Shown here: piece by piece, positions 14,900-25,930 of the stretch | Layout: the number at the start of each line of letters is the position of its first letter | How positions within the stretch are numbered: the stretch's first letter is position 1 | NCBI GenBank assembly: GCA_003956705.1 | Contig: QZCP01000268.1 | Coordinates: forward strand, 366,495-430,494 | Direction: 5' to 3' | Length of the DNA: 64,000 nt | Origin: Brevipalpus yothersi | Taxonomy: Eukaryota > Arthropoda > Arachnida > Trombidiformes > Tenuipalpidae | Notes under the pieces: model-generated | Database searches by the model: none | What the model was told of the DNA's origin: nothing | The model's input: only the letters and a program-made list of their open reading frames with translations | Translations under genes and position numbers: made by a program

Positions 14900-15434
14900 A
14901 ATTTTCAATCAAAAAAATCATCCCCTAACGTCACACTCCTATACTTGCATGAAGACTGGAAGAATTGCACTGGTCAACGAGAGTATAGATCCTAGAGCGG
15001 CTTCAGATTGATCAATTTGATTAATATTTGGCCTGGAGAGTTAAATGTTCGGTGACAATGTGCAACTCAAGAAAATCCAATTGGTTATAATCTACATTTA
15101 CTGTACGGAGAAAATTCGATTGAGTTCTCTGATCAAGCAAAGCACTGAAACTCAAGAAAAGTACTGACGTTCAATCAGAACCAGTGCAAGAATACATTCA
15201 GCCCAATTTGCTTAGTCATTTCTCCTAGATTTTTCATATCATGCAGTGTTCAACAATTTGCCTCCAAGGAAAGATGGACCTAGCTAATATGAGATGAGGA
15301 CTCTCTCTCTCTCTCAACAGTCTCATTAATTTAAATGGACATCCAATCATTGAGAAAATTTCTCGAAATTAATGGATTCTTTGGTTAGTCAAATATAATG
15401 AAACATCTGGACAGTTTATGACGTGGTTCATTGA
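14900..15434. other. Intergenic, GAS2-like to first six-cysteine gene
   Basis: Nothing coding is recognised. A short (CT)n tract lies at 15301-15316. Confidence 0.5.
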
Positions 15435-15442
15435 TATAAAAA
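15435..15442 (+). promoter_or_regulatory. Probable TATA box of the first six-cysteine gene
   Basis: TATAAAAA stands 81 nt before the start codon at 15523, which would leave a 5' leader of about 55 nt. Confidence 0.45.
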
Positions 15443-15522
15443 GGAGAAAAAATTTCAACTTCTCTCCACAGTTATTCTTTTCAATCTTTGATTTAGTTGT
15501 CAGAATAATTATTCTTTCCCAA

Positions 15523-16212
15523 ATGAAAAGTATCTTCCTTGTTTCCATAGTCCTCTTGTCTCCTTGGCAATCAGAGAGTAGACAAGAGAGAAAAGAGATT
15601 AATCTCAATCTATGTGAAAAAAATGGACCTCATGTTGTTAAGTACACCTTGGCATTCAAACAGTGCATGCTAGTAAGCATATCCTTTCAGTTATTCATGT
15701 ACTTCCTTGATCAGTTACATTATGAAACTATTTTTAATTCTCGCAGACCCATCTGAAAGATACTGGTGAGGAGGGCAAGTTGAAAAAGTGTGCCAAAAAT
15801 TTTACATACAAAGGTTCCCCTGGTCAAGAAGCGTAAGTTTTTTCTCTGTTGTACCAAAAATATTTGATTATCAACGATTTCATTCGATCAGAGACAAGGA
15901 ACACTGTAAAGCGAATAATCTTATCGTTGAAACTACGGTATGTTGAGTGTATTCATTGGCATAAATTTTTTACATCTTATCATTCAAACAAACAGATAAA
16001 GTGCTTGTTTGATAACGTTTTTGGCATTAAGGATAATGTGCCTGTTCGTGTAAGCTTTCCTGCATGAAAAAGGTTTGACTACTTAGAATTAATTCTTTTA
16101 TCTATTTCTGAAGGAATGTATAATGAAAATTCCTCCTCTACCTGCTGGAGACTATGGGCCATTAGTCGAGCTGATGAAATCTTTTGGCAAGAAGGTTACA
16201 CCTTCGATTTAA
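15523..16212 (+). CDS. Small secreted six-cysteine protein, tandem copy 1 (family not recognised)
   Basis: Five exons fit in phase: 15523-15672, 15747-15832, 15892-15937, 15996-16049 and 16114-16212, with introns of 58-74 nt. The product is 144 residues. The N-terminus (MKSIFLVSIVLLSPW) is a clear signal peptide. The mature part has exactly six cysteines, at residues 31, 48, 65, 84, 97 and 114, and many Lys. It aligns with the gene at 18235-18890: the motif KGSP(x4)DKE(H/N)C is shared at the exon 2/3 junction, exon 3 is 46 nt in both, and intron phases are the same throughout. The cysteine spacing (17, 17, 19, 13, 17) lacks the CxxxC of insect odorant-binding proteins. A distant likeness to six-cysteine tick antimicrobial proteins is possible but not shown. 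The role is probably extracellular and otherwise unknown. Confidence 0.75.
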
Positions 16213-16214
16213 CG

Positions 16215-16220
16215 AATAAA
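16215..16220 (+). terminator. Poly(A) signal of six-cysteine gene 1
   Basis: AATAAA begins only 3 nt after the TAA stop, implying a very short 3' UTR. Confidence 0.6.
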
Positions 16221-16980
16221 ATATGATTTGCAAACTGAGTGGCTGGATAGCTGATCTGCCCGATGATTTGGTGTTGTCAAAAGATAAAATTCGTAATAAG
16301 TATCATTCTTAGCTCAATAAACTCGCTCGAGTTCCGAATCTTGATCATTGATCATTGATCTTGCAACTTCAAAGTGCTTGATAAACTTGAAGAGAAAGAG
16401 ATATTCGTATTAGCCAGAAAAAGTGGTATATCATTGGAAGCCACATATACTGTGTATCGTTATGCAAATAGATGCGATCAGGATTGTTTTGGATGAAACA
16501 TAAAGCATATATACCCATAGTTATGGTTTATTTTGAGAGATTCATTATACTATATACAGAAATACATGGCATTGAGAGATAAGTCATTCAACATTGATTC
16601 AAAATCTAAAATTGATTACGTGGATGATTTGGAGAATATTGGAAAGAAGTTGGAAAGTTATTCAAATTAAGAATTTCACCAAGAGGGTCATAATAATAAT
16701 GATGATAATAATAATAGTGAATGAACGATCAAATTATAAGAAATGATGGGATATTCCACGATTTTAACCTAATTCGAACTTGACAGGACCTTTTCATCAG
16801 TAATGGATCTAAGCCACCAAATTTACAGTCAAAAATTATTAATATTTGGTTGTGCTCATTTGTTTTCAACCGATTTGCTGTACCAAAATCAATAATGGTA
16901 TATCAATTTGGAAACAATTTGAGACTCAGTAATTTTGGTCAAAAAATAAGATAATGAAATCGTTGAAAATCTTATTTCTC

Positions 16981-17041
<61 letters not shown>

Positions 17042-18099
17042 NNNNNNNNNNNNNNNNNNNNNNNNNNNNNNNNNNNNNNNNNNNNNNNNNNNNNNNNNNN
17101 NNNNNNNNNNNNNNNNNNNNNNNNNNNNNNNNNNNNNNNNNNNNNNNNNNNNNNNNNNNNNNNNNNNNNNNNNNNNNNNNNNNNNNNNNNNNNNNNNNNN
17201 NNNNNNNNNNNNNNNNNNNNNNNNNNNNNNNNNNNNNNNNNNNNNNNNNNNNNNNNNNNNNNNNNNNNNNNNNNNNNNNNNNNNNNNNNNNNNNNNNNNN
17301 NNNNNNNNNNNNNNNNNNNNNNNNNNNNNNNNNNNNNNNNNNNNNNNNNNNNNNNNNNNNNNNNNNNNNNNNNNNNNNNNNNNNNNNNNNNNNNNNNNNN
17401 NNNNNNNNNNNNNNNNNNNNNNNNNNNNNNNNNNNNNNNNNNNNNNNNNNNNNNNNNNNNNNNNNNNNNNNNNNNNNNNNNNNNNNNNNNNNNNNNNNNN
17501 NNNNNNNNNNNNNNNNNNNNNNNNNNNNNNNNNNNNNNNNNNNNNNNNNNNNNNNNNNNNNNNNNNNNNNNNNNNNNNNNNNNNNNNNNNNNNNNNNNNN
17601 NNNNNNNNNNNNNNNNNNNNNNNNNNNNNNNNNNNNNNNNNNNNNNNNNNNNNNNNNNNNNNNNNNNNNNNNNNNNNNNNNNNNAAGATTCAGCTTGATA
17701 TAAAGAGATTAACACAAGATGAGAAGCTAGTAAAAGTTAGGTTAATGTGAAGCATCCGAAGAAATATTGGAAGACAAATTTTTATCATTCTTATATTTTT
17801 ATTCATTGATTGAGCTTCCAATTTTAACAAGAGATCTATATGTTTTCTAAAAATATCCAGCAAAATATTCAAAAATGCGAATGATACTTCCTAATCTAAT
17901 GATTAAAGCATCTAGCTTGGAGTATCAAATGAATGAGAGTTTTCAAAGACAATAAAGATTAATCTTCGATCAAGGCCTCAGAAAAAGAGTGGTAATTATT
18001 CCCTTCGATTTGCCTGGAAAGACGAAAAGCTATCAGGTTTAATAGTTTCTAGAATTCAGATTTAAGCTATCCAATTAGAGGTTATTTAGCATCTGGGAA
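16221..18099. other. Intergenic with assembly gap, between the two six-cysteine genes
   Basis: No coding sequence is recognised in the readable parts. A (CT)n tract at 16985-17041 runs directly into a run of N from 17042 to 17694. Further family members could be hidden in or collapsed at the gap. Confidence 0.6.
16985..17694. repeat. (CT)n tract entering a 653-nt assembly gap
   Basis: About 28 CT units precede 653 N. The gap probably reflects failure to assemble through the dinucleotide repeat. Its stated length may be an estimate. Confidence 0.9.
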
Positions 18100-18106
18100 T
18101 ATAAAA
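18100..18106 (+). promoter_or_regulatory. Possible TATA box of the second six-cysteine gene
   Basis: TATAAAA stands 135 nt before the start codon at 18235. Similar AT-rich words occur nearby, so this is weak. Confidence 0.3.
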
Positions 18107-18234
18107 TATTGAATATTTTTTTCTTTTATGAGCTAGAGAGAAACTTTTTTACCATAGAAATTGAGGGAAGATTTTTCGTATTCTACATCATAATCCTCTG
18201 ATTGGGGCGAGAAACATAACTATATGACTCTAAA

Positions 18235-18890
18235 ATGACTCTCGTTCTATCTGTGTCCTATATCTTTATTACTCTCTTGGCAGTTACAAGAGGAGAGTTT
18301 TGTGACGATCTCGATATATGTGATCCAAAGCCCCATAAATCAACAAAATATATAAGTACTAAGTATAGAGTTGATATGCGCTGCTTGGTGGTAGGTATAT
18401 TTGAGAAAACTTGATAATTTTTATCTTTACTTGTATTATTATAATTTATTTCATGAAAGAAAATCTCCGACCCAAAAGATGAGAAGTATGGAAAATGTCT
18501 CGATATCAAATTGAAAGGATCTCCATACCATGAAAAGTATGATAAAATTCCTCAATCAGCAAAAGTATTCATCTCATAGCTCTATTCATTCAGGGATAAG
18601 GAGAATTGCGGCCCCAACAATGAGATTTATCGTAAATGGGTAAGAGAGAAAATTCCAGATATAATTGATAGAATTGAAGATAAATATTCACAATTCTTTT
18701 CGAAAAAAAAATTACAGTTCGCTTGTGTCAGAACAGACCATGGGTTCAGTGGAACACCTGACTTGAAGGTGAGTAACAGCTCAAATTGTTGAAATTAGTG
18801 TAAATTCTGTATTTTCAATCCACAAAGAAATGCATCGAGGCTGCGTTTAGCGATCATCGCTTAATGGAGAAAAAATCAAAAGATTTCTAA
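18235..18890 (+). CDS. Small secreted six-cysteine protein, tandem copy 2 (family not recognised)
   Basis: Five exons fit in phase: 18235-18390, 18460-18536, 18594-18639, 18718-18768 and 18828-18890, giving 130 residues. A signal peptide (MTLVLSVSYIFITLLAV) is followed by a mature chain. Cysteines at 29, 50, 65, 83, 96 and 112 match copy 1, and there is one extra cysteine at 23. Exon 3 begins in the same phase and gives DKENC against DKEHC in copy 1. The donor at 18537 (GTATGA) is not strong; it was chosen because it restores both the frame and the alignment. A further open exon at 19166-19264, behind a CTTAG acceptor, encodes two more cysteines and stands before an AATAAA at 19335-19340. The true 3' end may therefore be there. 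Sequence identity with copy 1 is low, so the duplication is old or the proteins evolve fast. Confidence 0.7.
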
Positions 18891-20191
18891 ACGTGGTTGA
18901 TTTACTGATCCAGAAATTGGTGAGAAAAATGGATTCTGGGGTAGAGGGTTTTACATGTTCGACGTGCCCATCAATTGGATCAGGATTATTACTATTAAAA
19001 TTGAAGAAATGATCACTGAAATCCATGATTGATTCTTATTTTTGCCTGATTTATGATGATTTAAACCTATGGCATTTGAAGAATCAGCAGGCGCTATGAT
19101 TGGGGAGAGATCGAGACATGGTTTTTTCTCGATTTGATTGATGAGAAACTGATGAATTTGCTTAGGAACAAGATGAATGCACCAAGATGAGAGAAGCTAG
19201 AGTCTCTGAACAGGATGAGATTCGCTGTGATTCTGTTCAAGACAATTATTCAAGAGTAATCTGAAGTAAAAAAATGAATTTTCAAAAGAACAACAAAATT
19301 CTCTCTGTCCTGCTCAATAACCATGAATCTTGAGCGAATAAAATTCATTCGTTTTAAAATCGGAATCGTTAGGCTAACATACTAATTGAGAACTGACTAC
19401 AGCTCGAATTTTCATCATTGAGTATGATGACTCATCATCTTGAGAATATGACGTCGTGGTATTGTTAATATTTTTAAACATTTTTTGGTAAATTTTGAAG
19501 AGAAAAATACAATTCATCAAAATCGATAGTTCAAAAGGGTGAATTAATACTTGCCTTATTTTTTCATGATGGATATTTGCAGAAAGACAGGAACATTTAT
19601 CGTCCATCTGAATTTTACTTGTTATAAAGATTCAAATTTTATTAAACTAATATCGTCTATCCTCAGAGTGAGTGATTCTGTCGGTGGACTCTCGAGAGAG
19701 AGATAGAGAGTTCCATGTCTGTATTGAATTACAAATTCTGAGAAGATAGACGGTCGATTATGTTCCTCATCATGATTTTTTTACATTGAGTGATTCTAAT
19801 TTAATCAACTTTGAAAGCCTCCCTTTCATGATATTCATGATTCTGATAAACTGAATATTCCATGGAGAGAGGAAGGCTTCTTGTACTTGGCTTGGAATGA
19901 GAATTTTTTGATTATCTTGGATTACATTGATATTGTCGGATGATTATTTGGAAAGAACAAGCTCATCATTGAGTGCAGAGTTTGCATTCATCACAACGAT
20001 TATTGTTTATACAATCAAGCTCAACTCCAAAGTTTGACTGATTCTATTACCTATTACTTCACTCCTCTACTTGATCAGCGACATGTCAATGAGTGAATTA
20101 ATTAAAAATCAATATTGAGACATACTTTTAATCGATTACTAACGGTCGATGGAAACAAAGTTAGATTCAATTTTCGGAGCAGTTTTAGCCA
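18891..20191. other. Intergenic after six-cysteine gene 2
   Basis: Apart from the candidate extra exon at 19166-19264, no supported gene is seen. A short (GA) tract lies near 19693-19710. Confidence 0.5.
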
Positions 20192-20197
20192 TTTATT
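20192..20197 (-). terminator. Possible poly(A) signal of the aldo-keto reductase gene
   Basis: The complement reads AATAAA, about 260 nt beyond the stop codon. Confidence 0.35.
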
Positions 20198-20455
20198 GAC
20201 GGACAATGTTTATCAAGAACTTACAAAAAAGAATTAAACCAACAAAAACTAATCAACAAATGGAGCATCATCTGAAATGCTTGTGAACTTTGACTTTCAC
20301 ATCAAGTCTGCAGATTTGAGTTTAAAATCAGAGTAAGAAGTTGGTATTTAGAAATTGAAAAGTGATTGGCATGATTAACTGTGTGGGAAGGATTGTATCA
20401 TTTAACTACAATGGCTAATCAGATAAGGACAAAAAGGCAAAAACGTAGTGGAGAA

Positions 20456-21670
20456 TCAAAATTTGATATTGAAAGGATAGTGGGGATGATTTGAAATATC
20501 GCCAAGAGCACAAGCTCGCCAGCCACGATTGAAGGAGGAGATGGTCTTCATTTCCTCTTCGCTCAATTCGAAGTCAAAAATGTCGATATTCTCAGCAATA
20601 CGAGTTTTGGTAACGCTTTTAGGAATAACCACAATACCTCTTTGGATAGGCCATCGTAGTAGAATTTGAGCGGCAGTTTTGTTATGGCGTTTGGCAATTT
20701 CTTGAATTTTGGGCTCATTCATTAGGGATGGATCATCAGGTTTTGCCCATGGACGATCAGGAGAGCCAAGGGGACTGTATGCAGTAACAAGAACTTTTCG
20801 TTCCTGGCAAAACTTGATCAAATCTTCGTTGGTAAGATACGGATGAACTTCAACTTGGTTCATGACCGGCTTGATAGATGAATTATCAAGAACTCGCTGA
20901 AGCTGTTCCGAATTGAAGTTTGACACTCCAATAGATTTCACCAAGCCGGCTTTGTGGCAATCTTCCATGCCCTGCCAAGTGTCGAGGAAATCGACGTCAG
21001 AGTAGATAGATTTACCATCAGGGCCTCGGGGAAACTCTTCACCTCCTTCCTTGTAGCCCATCGGCCAATGGATGAGATACAAGTCAAGATATTCGAGACC
21101 AAGGTTTTTCAATGTCACTTTGCAGGCTTCCATGACAAGCTTACGAGAGTGATAAGTGTTCCACACTTTGCTTGTGATGAAAACATCCTCCCTCTTGAGC
21201 TCTCCAGATGAGAAGGCTTGCTTAAGAGCTTCACCAACTTCTTTTTCGTTACCGTAAACATGGGCACAATCAATGTGACGATAACCAGCCTCAGTCAGAG
21301 CATAGTAAACAGCATCTCGAACCTCACCGGGCTTCGATTTCCAAGTTCCAAGTCCAAATTGTGGAATAGTTTTACCATTGGACAAAGTTAGAGTACCAGA
21401 TTTAGCCGGAACAACCATTTTAACGTTTGTTGAGAAAAACTTTCGATTAAACAAAGATATACGATGATTATGATTCAAATCACAATAGTCACCGGTAGTG
21501 GTTGAATTGAACAAAGAGTCTACTTTATGATCACAAAATGAGCTCACAAAACGTCTAAACTCAACAAATCTGATCGATGGACAACTCTTGAATGATAAAC
21601 AAGAAAAATTATTAGTTGACAATAAACTAACTACTAAATTGGATCGATATAAATTGCGTGTACAATTCAT
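20456..21670 (-). CDS. Aldo-keto reductase (AKR1-like) with N-terminal extension
   Basis: A single uninterrupted frame of 404 residues. The complete aldo-keto reductase barrel starts at about residue 85 (MVVPAKSGTL). It carries the catalytic tetrad Asp134, Tyr139, Lys168 and His201 with exactly the 5/29/33 spacing of AKR1 enzymes. Signature blocks GYRHIDCAHVYGNE, HWP, SIGVSNFN and IPKSVT are present. Such enzymes reduce aldehydes, ketones or sugars with NADPH; the substrate cannot be read from sequence. The first 84 residues are outside the family and rich in Ser, Arg, Phe and Asn with few acidic residues, which looks like a mitochondrial presequence. Translation could instead start at Met85 to give the usual ~320-residue cytosolic enzyme. 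The lack of introns, while neighbours are spliced, could reflect retroposition. Confidence 0.93.
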   Translation of the reverse strand: MNCTRNLYRSNLVVSLLSTNNFSCLSFKSCPSIRFVEFRRFVSSFCDHKVDSLFNSTTTGDYCDLNHNHRISLFNRKFFSTNVKMVVPAKSGTLTLSNGKTIPQFGLGTWKSKPGEVRDAVYYALTEAGYRHIDCAHVYGNEKEVGEALKQAFSSGELKREDVFITSKVWNTYHSRKLVMEACKVTLKNLGLEYLDLYLIHWPMGYKEGGEEFPRGPDGKSIYSDVDFLDTWQGMEDCHKAGLVKSIGVSNFNSEQLQRVLDNSSIKPVMNQVEVHPYLTNEDLIKFCQERKVLVTAYSPLGSPDRPWAKPDDPSLMNEPKIQEIAKRHNKTAAQILLRWPIQRGIVVIPKSVTKTRIAENIDIFDFELSEEEMKTISSFNRGWRACALGDISNHPHYPFNIKF

Positions 21671-23114
21671 ACAAAGAAAGGCAAAAAACTAAAAGCTCTT
21701 CACTCAATCACAAGCGCATATCACACACTGCAGTCTGTAGAAGAGCAAAGTCAATTCTATTCACTCTTACATCAATCTTCCCCCTTAGCAACTCTCTCTC
21801 TCTCTCTCTTTCTTTTCCTCTTCTCTTTCTCTTACTTTTCTCTTTCTCTTCTCTTTCTCTTCTCTATGAAAAAAAAAGAAAGTTCTCGAAGCCTCTGTTC
21901 ACGATTTTAAATCATCATCATCAACTATGCATCATGATGTCCGTGATGATTAGCTCGGCCTTTTATGGTAATCATTTTCTCACTGGTCTAGGGTTTAATT
22001 TCAAGGCTACCTGATGGTACCTGGTAATTCACATCTTCTTGGGTTATCATGATGAGGCACCGAAAAAAAAATGATCATTGATCATCCCCAGACTTGAGCC
22101 TCAAGTCTTGGGGCTACATGGCCACATGTGTAAGTGTGTGTGTGCGTGTGTGTGGATTACTCTTACCGGCGAGTAAGCATGGATGTAGATATCGAACTGT
22201 TAGTCGTTCAATGGCGCCGTGAGTATCATGTGATTAACAATAATCATACAATTGGTCTGATCATCAGACTCTGATGTGATGTCTGCATGCTTTGTTTACA
22301 CTTGATGATTAGGGTGAGAAAAGTGATTAATGGATTGATTTTTCTTTTTTCGGAGAGAATATCAAGTACATATTTATGGGTGTGTGTGTGCACTTCTTGA
22401 TAATTCAGGGATTTTCATGATTTGATAAATGATCTCATCGATTGTGGATCAGTTAAACTGGAATAGCTGTCGTTCAGGTTTGCTGATCGCGAAATTACAC
22501 GAAAAAATACAAGGAAAAACTTTTGGTATGAATGAATTTTTGCATGCATGATAAGTATCTATTTTGATGTCTCCTATGGGAGATTGTCTGGCTTTTAAGA
22601 TCGATTTCAATCAATCTTAATAAAGAAGTTATTTTCGGAACTTTTGTATCTTTTTTTAACTCTCTCGAATTGCCTAATTTTCTTCCCATTGTGGACTTAT
22701 TTTCAAATATTATCACTCAACAAATAATGAAATTTAGGATTCTCTATGCTATAGAAAAACTTGGAATTGATTCTCGTTTCTTAATGCTTGACTGGGCGAA
22801 ATGTTAGAGTTGTTCAGAAAAATTCACTTTACAATGGTTGGTATCGAATTTCCTTTCAATCAATCATTCAATCGAATTTTACTGATCAATAGTAAAGATT
22901 GTATGACAAGAGTTGGCTGGTTGTGGGAAGATACATGCACGATACATGGACGTATCATAAGTGATTTCTTCAGAGAGAAAGAGTAGAAAAATTATTCAAT
23001 ATTCAATATGACTTTCATGCCTTTCTGTGAAAGTTATACACAGCTGAAAAGTAGATTTTTTGGGATAAAAATCCTGGAATCAATCAGAAGAAGATGAATT
23101 TTTCCATTCATCAT
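21671..23114. other. Intergenic, aldo-keto reductase to alcohol dehydrogenase
   Basis: No gene is recognised. Next to the reductase start is a ~75-nt pyrimidine tract (21789-21865; purine-rich on the reductase's strand). Short (GT)n runs follow near 22132-22153 and 22379-22390. Confidence 0.5.
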
Positions 23115-24557
23115 TCAAAACTTGACCATTGTCCTCAGGGCTTTACCTTCATGCATCAGATTGAAGGCCTCATTCACTTGTTCCAGAGGCATAACGTTGG
23201 TAATAAATTCATCGATAAGGATACGGCCAGCCATGTAATCATCAACAAGTTTGGGTACTGAGTCACGACTTTTCCAGCCACCGAATGCAGTTCCTTTCCA
23301 CGTTCGTCCAGTGATTAGCTGGAACGGACGAGTCGATATTTCTTGCCCTGAAGCGGCAACTCCAATGATCACTGAAACTCCCCATCCTTTATGGGCTGAT
23401 TCGAGAGCAGCACGCATTGTTTTAACATTTCCGACACATTCGAAAGTATAATCTGGTCCACCATCACATTTTTCGAACAAAATCTGTTGGATAGGCACAT
23501 TTGGACTGTCATTTGGATTGATGAATTCTGTGAAGCCAAACTGTTCAGCTGTCTTGAATTTCGCAGTATTTATATCGATTCCAATGATTCTGGAAGCACC
23601 TTGAGATTTACATCCCAGGCCAACAGCAAGACCAACGGCTCCTAGGCCCCATATTGCACAAGTAGTTCCTGGTTCAACCTGACAATCAATGTGTGAGCGA
23701 AATACAATATAATGAGGGGAATTTCTACATGTTGTTAAAAGTGCCCATAGAATTGATCAATAATAATTACCTTAGCAGTATTAATTGCTGCACCATAGCC
23801 AGTGGGAATGCCACATCCAAGAAGGCCAACTTTGTCCAGAGGAGCTTTTGGATCTATTTTTGCCACAGAAATCTCAGGTACAACTGTATACTCACTGAAG
23901 CACGAAGTGCCCATATAATGATACAATGTTTTGCCTTTACAGCTGAATCGTGAGGTTCCATCGGGCATCACTCCATCACCTTGAGTGACTCGAATTTTTT
24001 GACATAGATTCGTCCGGGGATGCTTGCAAAATTTGCATTCACGACATTGTGGTACATATAATGGAATCACATGATCTCCAGGAGCAACAGATGATACACC
24101 AGGGCCAACACTTTCAACAACACCTAAATGAGTGAAGATAGAAATGGTTAAGAACGTCAAATTTTGGAGTTGACATGTATCGAGGTCAATGTTGGGGGAT
24201 TCATTGATGATCATATGAAGAGAATATCAGCAAAGGAAACATGAAATCCAATCAGAAATGCATACATACCAGCACCTTCATGTCCAAGTATACATGGAAA
24301 CTTTCCCTCAGGATCAGCTCCAGACCAAGTAAAAAAATCGGTATGACAAACACCGGTTGATACAATTTTAATTCTAACTTCACCCTGCTTTGGTGGTTCA
24401 ACAGTGATCTCTTCGATAGCCAGAGGTTGTTTGGCAGCCCATGCTACAGCAGCTCTACATTTGATTGACTAGAAAATCAAATTGATTATATTAGAGAGGA
24501 GAGAATGCAAAATATAAACACAAAGTTGTCAGAACTTACTTGACCGACGAAATTCAT
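23115..24557 (-). CDS. Fdh: Alcohol dehydrogenase class III / S-(hydroxymethyl)glutathione dehydrogenase
   Basis: Four exons on the minus strand fit in phase: 24557-24540, 24468-24270, 24123-23771 and 23678-23115, giving 377 residues against about 374-379 in the family. The zinc-binding medium-chain fold is complete. Catalytic zinc ligands are Cys47 (GVCHTD), His69 (GHEGAG) and the Cys of LLGCG. Structural zinc cysteines are at 99, 102, 105 and 113. The cofactor loop reads GLGAVG with the NAD-selecting Asp in GIDIN. The class III glutathione-binding Arg is present in KIRVTQG. The enzyme oxidises the glutathione-formaldehyde adduct and reduces S-nitrosoglutathione in the cytosol. The first coding exon carries only MNFVGQ. 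An upstream donor near 24677 suggests a further noncoding 5' exon. Confidence 0.95.
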
Positions 24558-25583
24558 CTTGCAAGAACACCACTTTAATCAGCTCGATTGCAATATAAAT
24601 TATCACTTAATTTAAAAGCAAATTAACTTGAATGTGTATAATTGTGATCAAGATGATAAGTAGTTGCAGCACTTACTTGGAGAAAGAAGAGCAACAAAAC
24701 AAGCCAGCTCTTGAAAAAAATAAGTATACAGCAACTTGTAGCAACTTGTGCAATCTGCAAGTCTGCATTCTATGATTTGCCGATCTCATGTACAGGTTGG
24801 CTGGTTGAATTTTTTTCCCATCAATGCTGAAATAAATATTGGAAAATTTCATGTCGGAAAGAATCAATCGATGGGAAAAATCTATACAATGAAGATGCCT
24901 TTCCGAAACTGAGCAAAGGTCAGCCACCGGAAGGATGATCATCCTATGACAACCATTAATGGATCAAAAATCACAGCTAATCAACAGTAAAAGTTCAAAT
25001 TAACTTTCTAACTGGCATTTTCTCGTTGAATTATAAGCTCTTTCCTCTAGATTGAGTAGGTGGGATATTTAATCAAAGTTCTGATCACCAAAATTTTTTA
25101 AGGCAATATTGTGGAATTAGTATCTCTTGGAAAATATAAATCTCCTTGAAGAGTGAGGAATGATAGAAAAAAGAGATTTTGGACAAGTAAATCTAAAAAT
25201 GTGAAAGAGAAGAATTAAAAGCATGATTGAAAGAAGATGAAAGAATTCAATTTATCAGAGTAAAACTTTTACCAAATGGAAGGAGATAAAAGAAGATTAG
25301 GATGAAAATATATCATTAAAATAAAATTTGATGAGAAAATTGATGAAAAAACTCAGTATATTTCACTCAACTAGAACCTCTCTGAATAAAATCTGTATTC
25401 TATCCAAAATTCATTAATTTTGATTCTGAATGAAAAAACTTGAGCTCCCAAAAGTTTTCCAATTCAAGCATAAATACCGATAAAAATAGCTGTCTCCAAT
25501 CAAGATACTAAATCTGAACTAGAAAAGAATAATCTCAGAACCACACAGAGACATGATTGTTCAAAAAGTGAATCGAATATCCC
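24558..25583. other. Divergent intergenic between alcohol dehydrogenase and sHSP genes
   Basis: This probably holds the 5' leader of the dehydrogenase (minus, up to about 24950) and the distal promoter of the sHSP gene. No coding sequence is recognised. Confidence 0.5.
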
Positions 25584-25584
25584 A

Positions 25585-25592
25585 GAAAGTTC
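25585..25592 (+). promoter_or_regulatory. Two-unit heat-shock element
   Basis: GAAAGTTC is the inverted pair nGAAnnTTCn bound by heat-shock factor. It is one of three in the 160 nt before the TATA box. Confidence 0.55.
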
Positions 25593-25629
25593 TGAGATGA
25601 TTGGAGTCAAAGGCTGGCAGAAAGAAGGC

Positions 25630-25642
25630 GAAAGTTCGAGAA
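25630..25642 (+). promoter_or_regulatory. Perfect three-unit heat-shock element
   Basis: GAAAGTTCGAGAA matches nGAAnnTTCnnGAAn with no mismatch, about 100 nt before the TATA box of the sHSP gene. Confidence 0.85.
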
Positions 25643-25670
25643 GAGAAAGAGAAGCTACTGAAATGCTGAA

Positions 25671-25683
25671 GAATTTTCTCGAA
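25671..25683 (+). promoter_or_regulatory. Perfect three-unit heat-shock element
   Basis: GAATTTTCTCGAA again matches nGAAnnTTCnnGAAn exactly, 56 nt before the TATA box. Two perfect trimers point to strong heat induction. Confidence 0.85.
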
Positions 25684-25738
25684 AATGCTACAGATTTGGT
25701 GAAGCTGTGAGCTGCTCCCTCGCGCCTCATTCAAAACG

Positions 25739-25746
25739 TATATAAA
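25739..25746 (+). promoter_or_regulatory. TATA box of the small heat-shock protein gene
   Basis: TATATAAA lies about 190 nt before the ATG and just downstream of the heat-shock elements. Transcription is expected to start near 25770, leaving a leader of about 160 nt, long as usual for heat-shock messages. Confidence 0.8.
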
Positions 25747-25930
25747 TCCGGTAGCTTCACTAGAGCAATCAAGGATTTGAATCTGCGAAAAGTGGTCAAA
25801 TTAAGTGATTCTCAAACGCTCTTAAAAACAAATTTCTCTGCTTTCAACCTTTCAATTTTCATTGTTCTCTAGTTTACTTGCTTATTGGTGTCAATTTTGT
25901 CAAGTGTCAATTGATTTTGTGGATTAAATA

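Noticed and set aside
16954..17715. Long open frames across the gap on both strands
   Set aside because: They consist of the (CT)n tract and N bases only.
15523..18890. Assignment of the six-cysteine proteins to odorant-binding proteins
   Set aside because: The cysteine spacing lacks the CxxxC and Cx8C hallmarks. Six cysteines alone are not enough.
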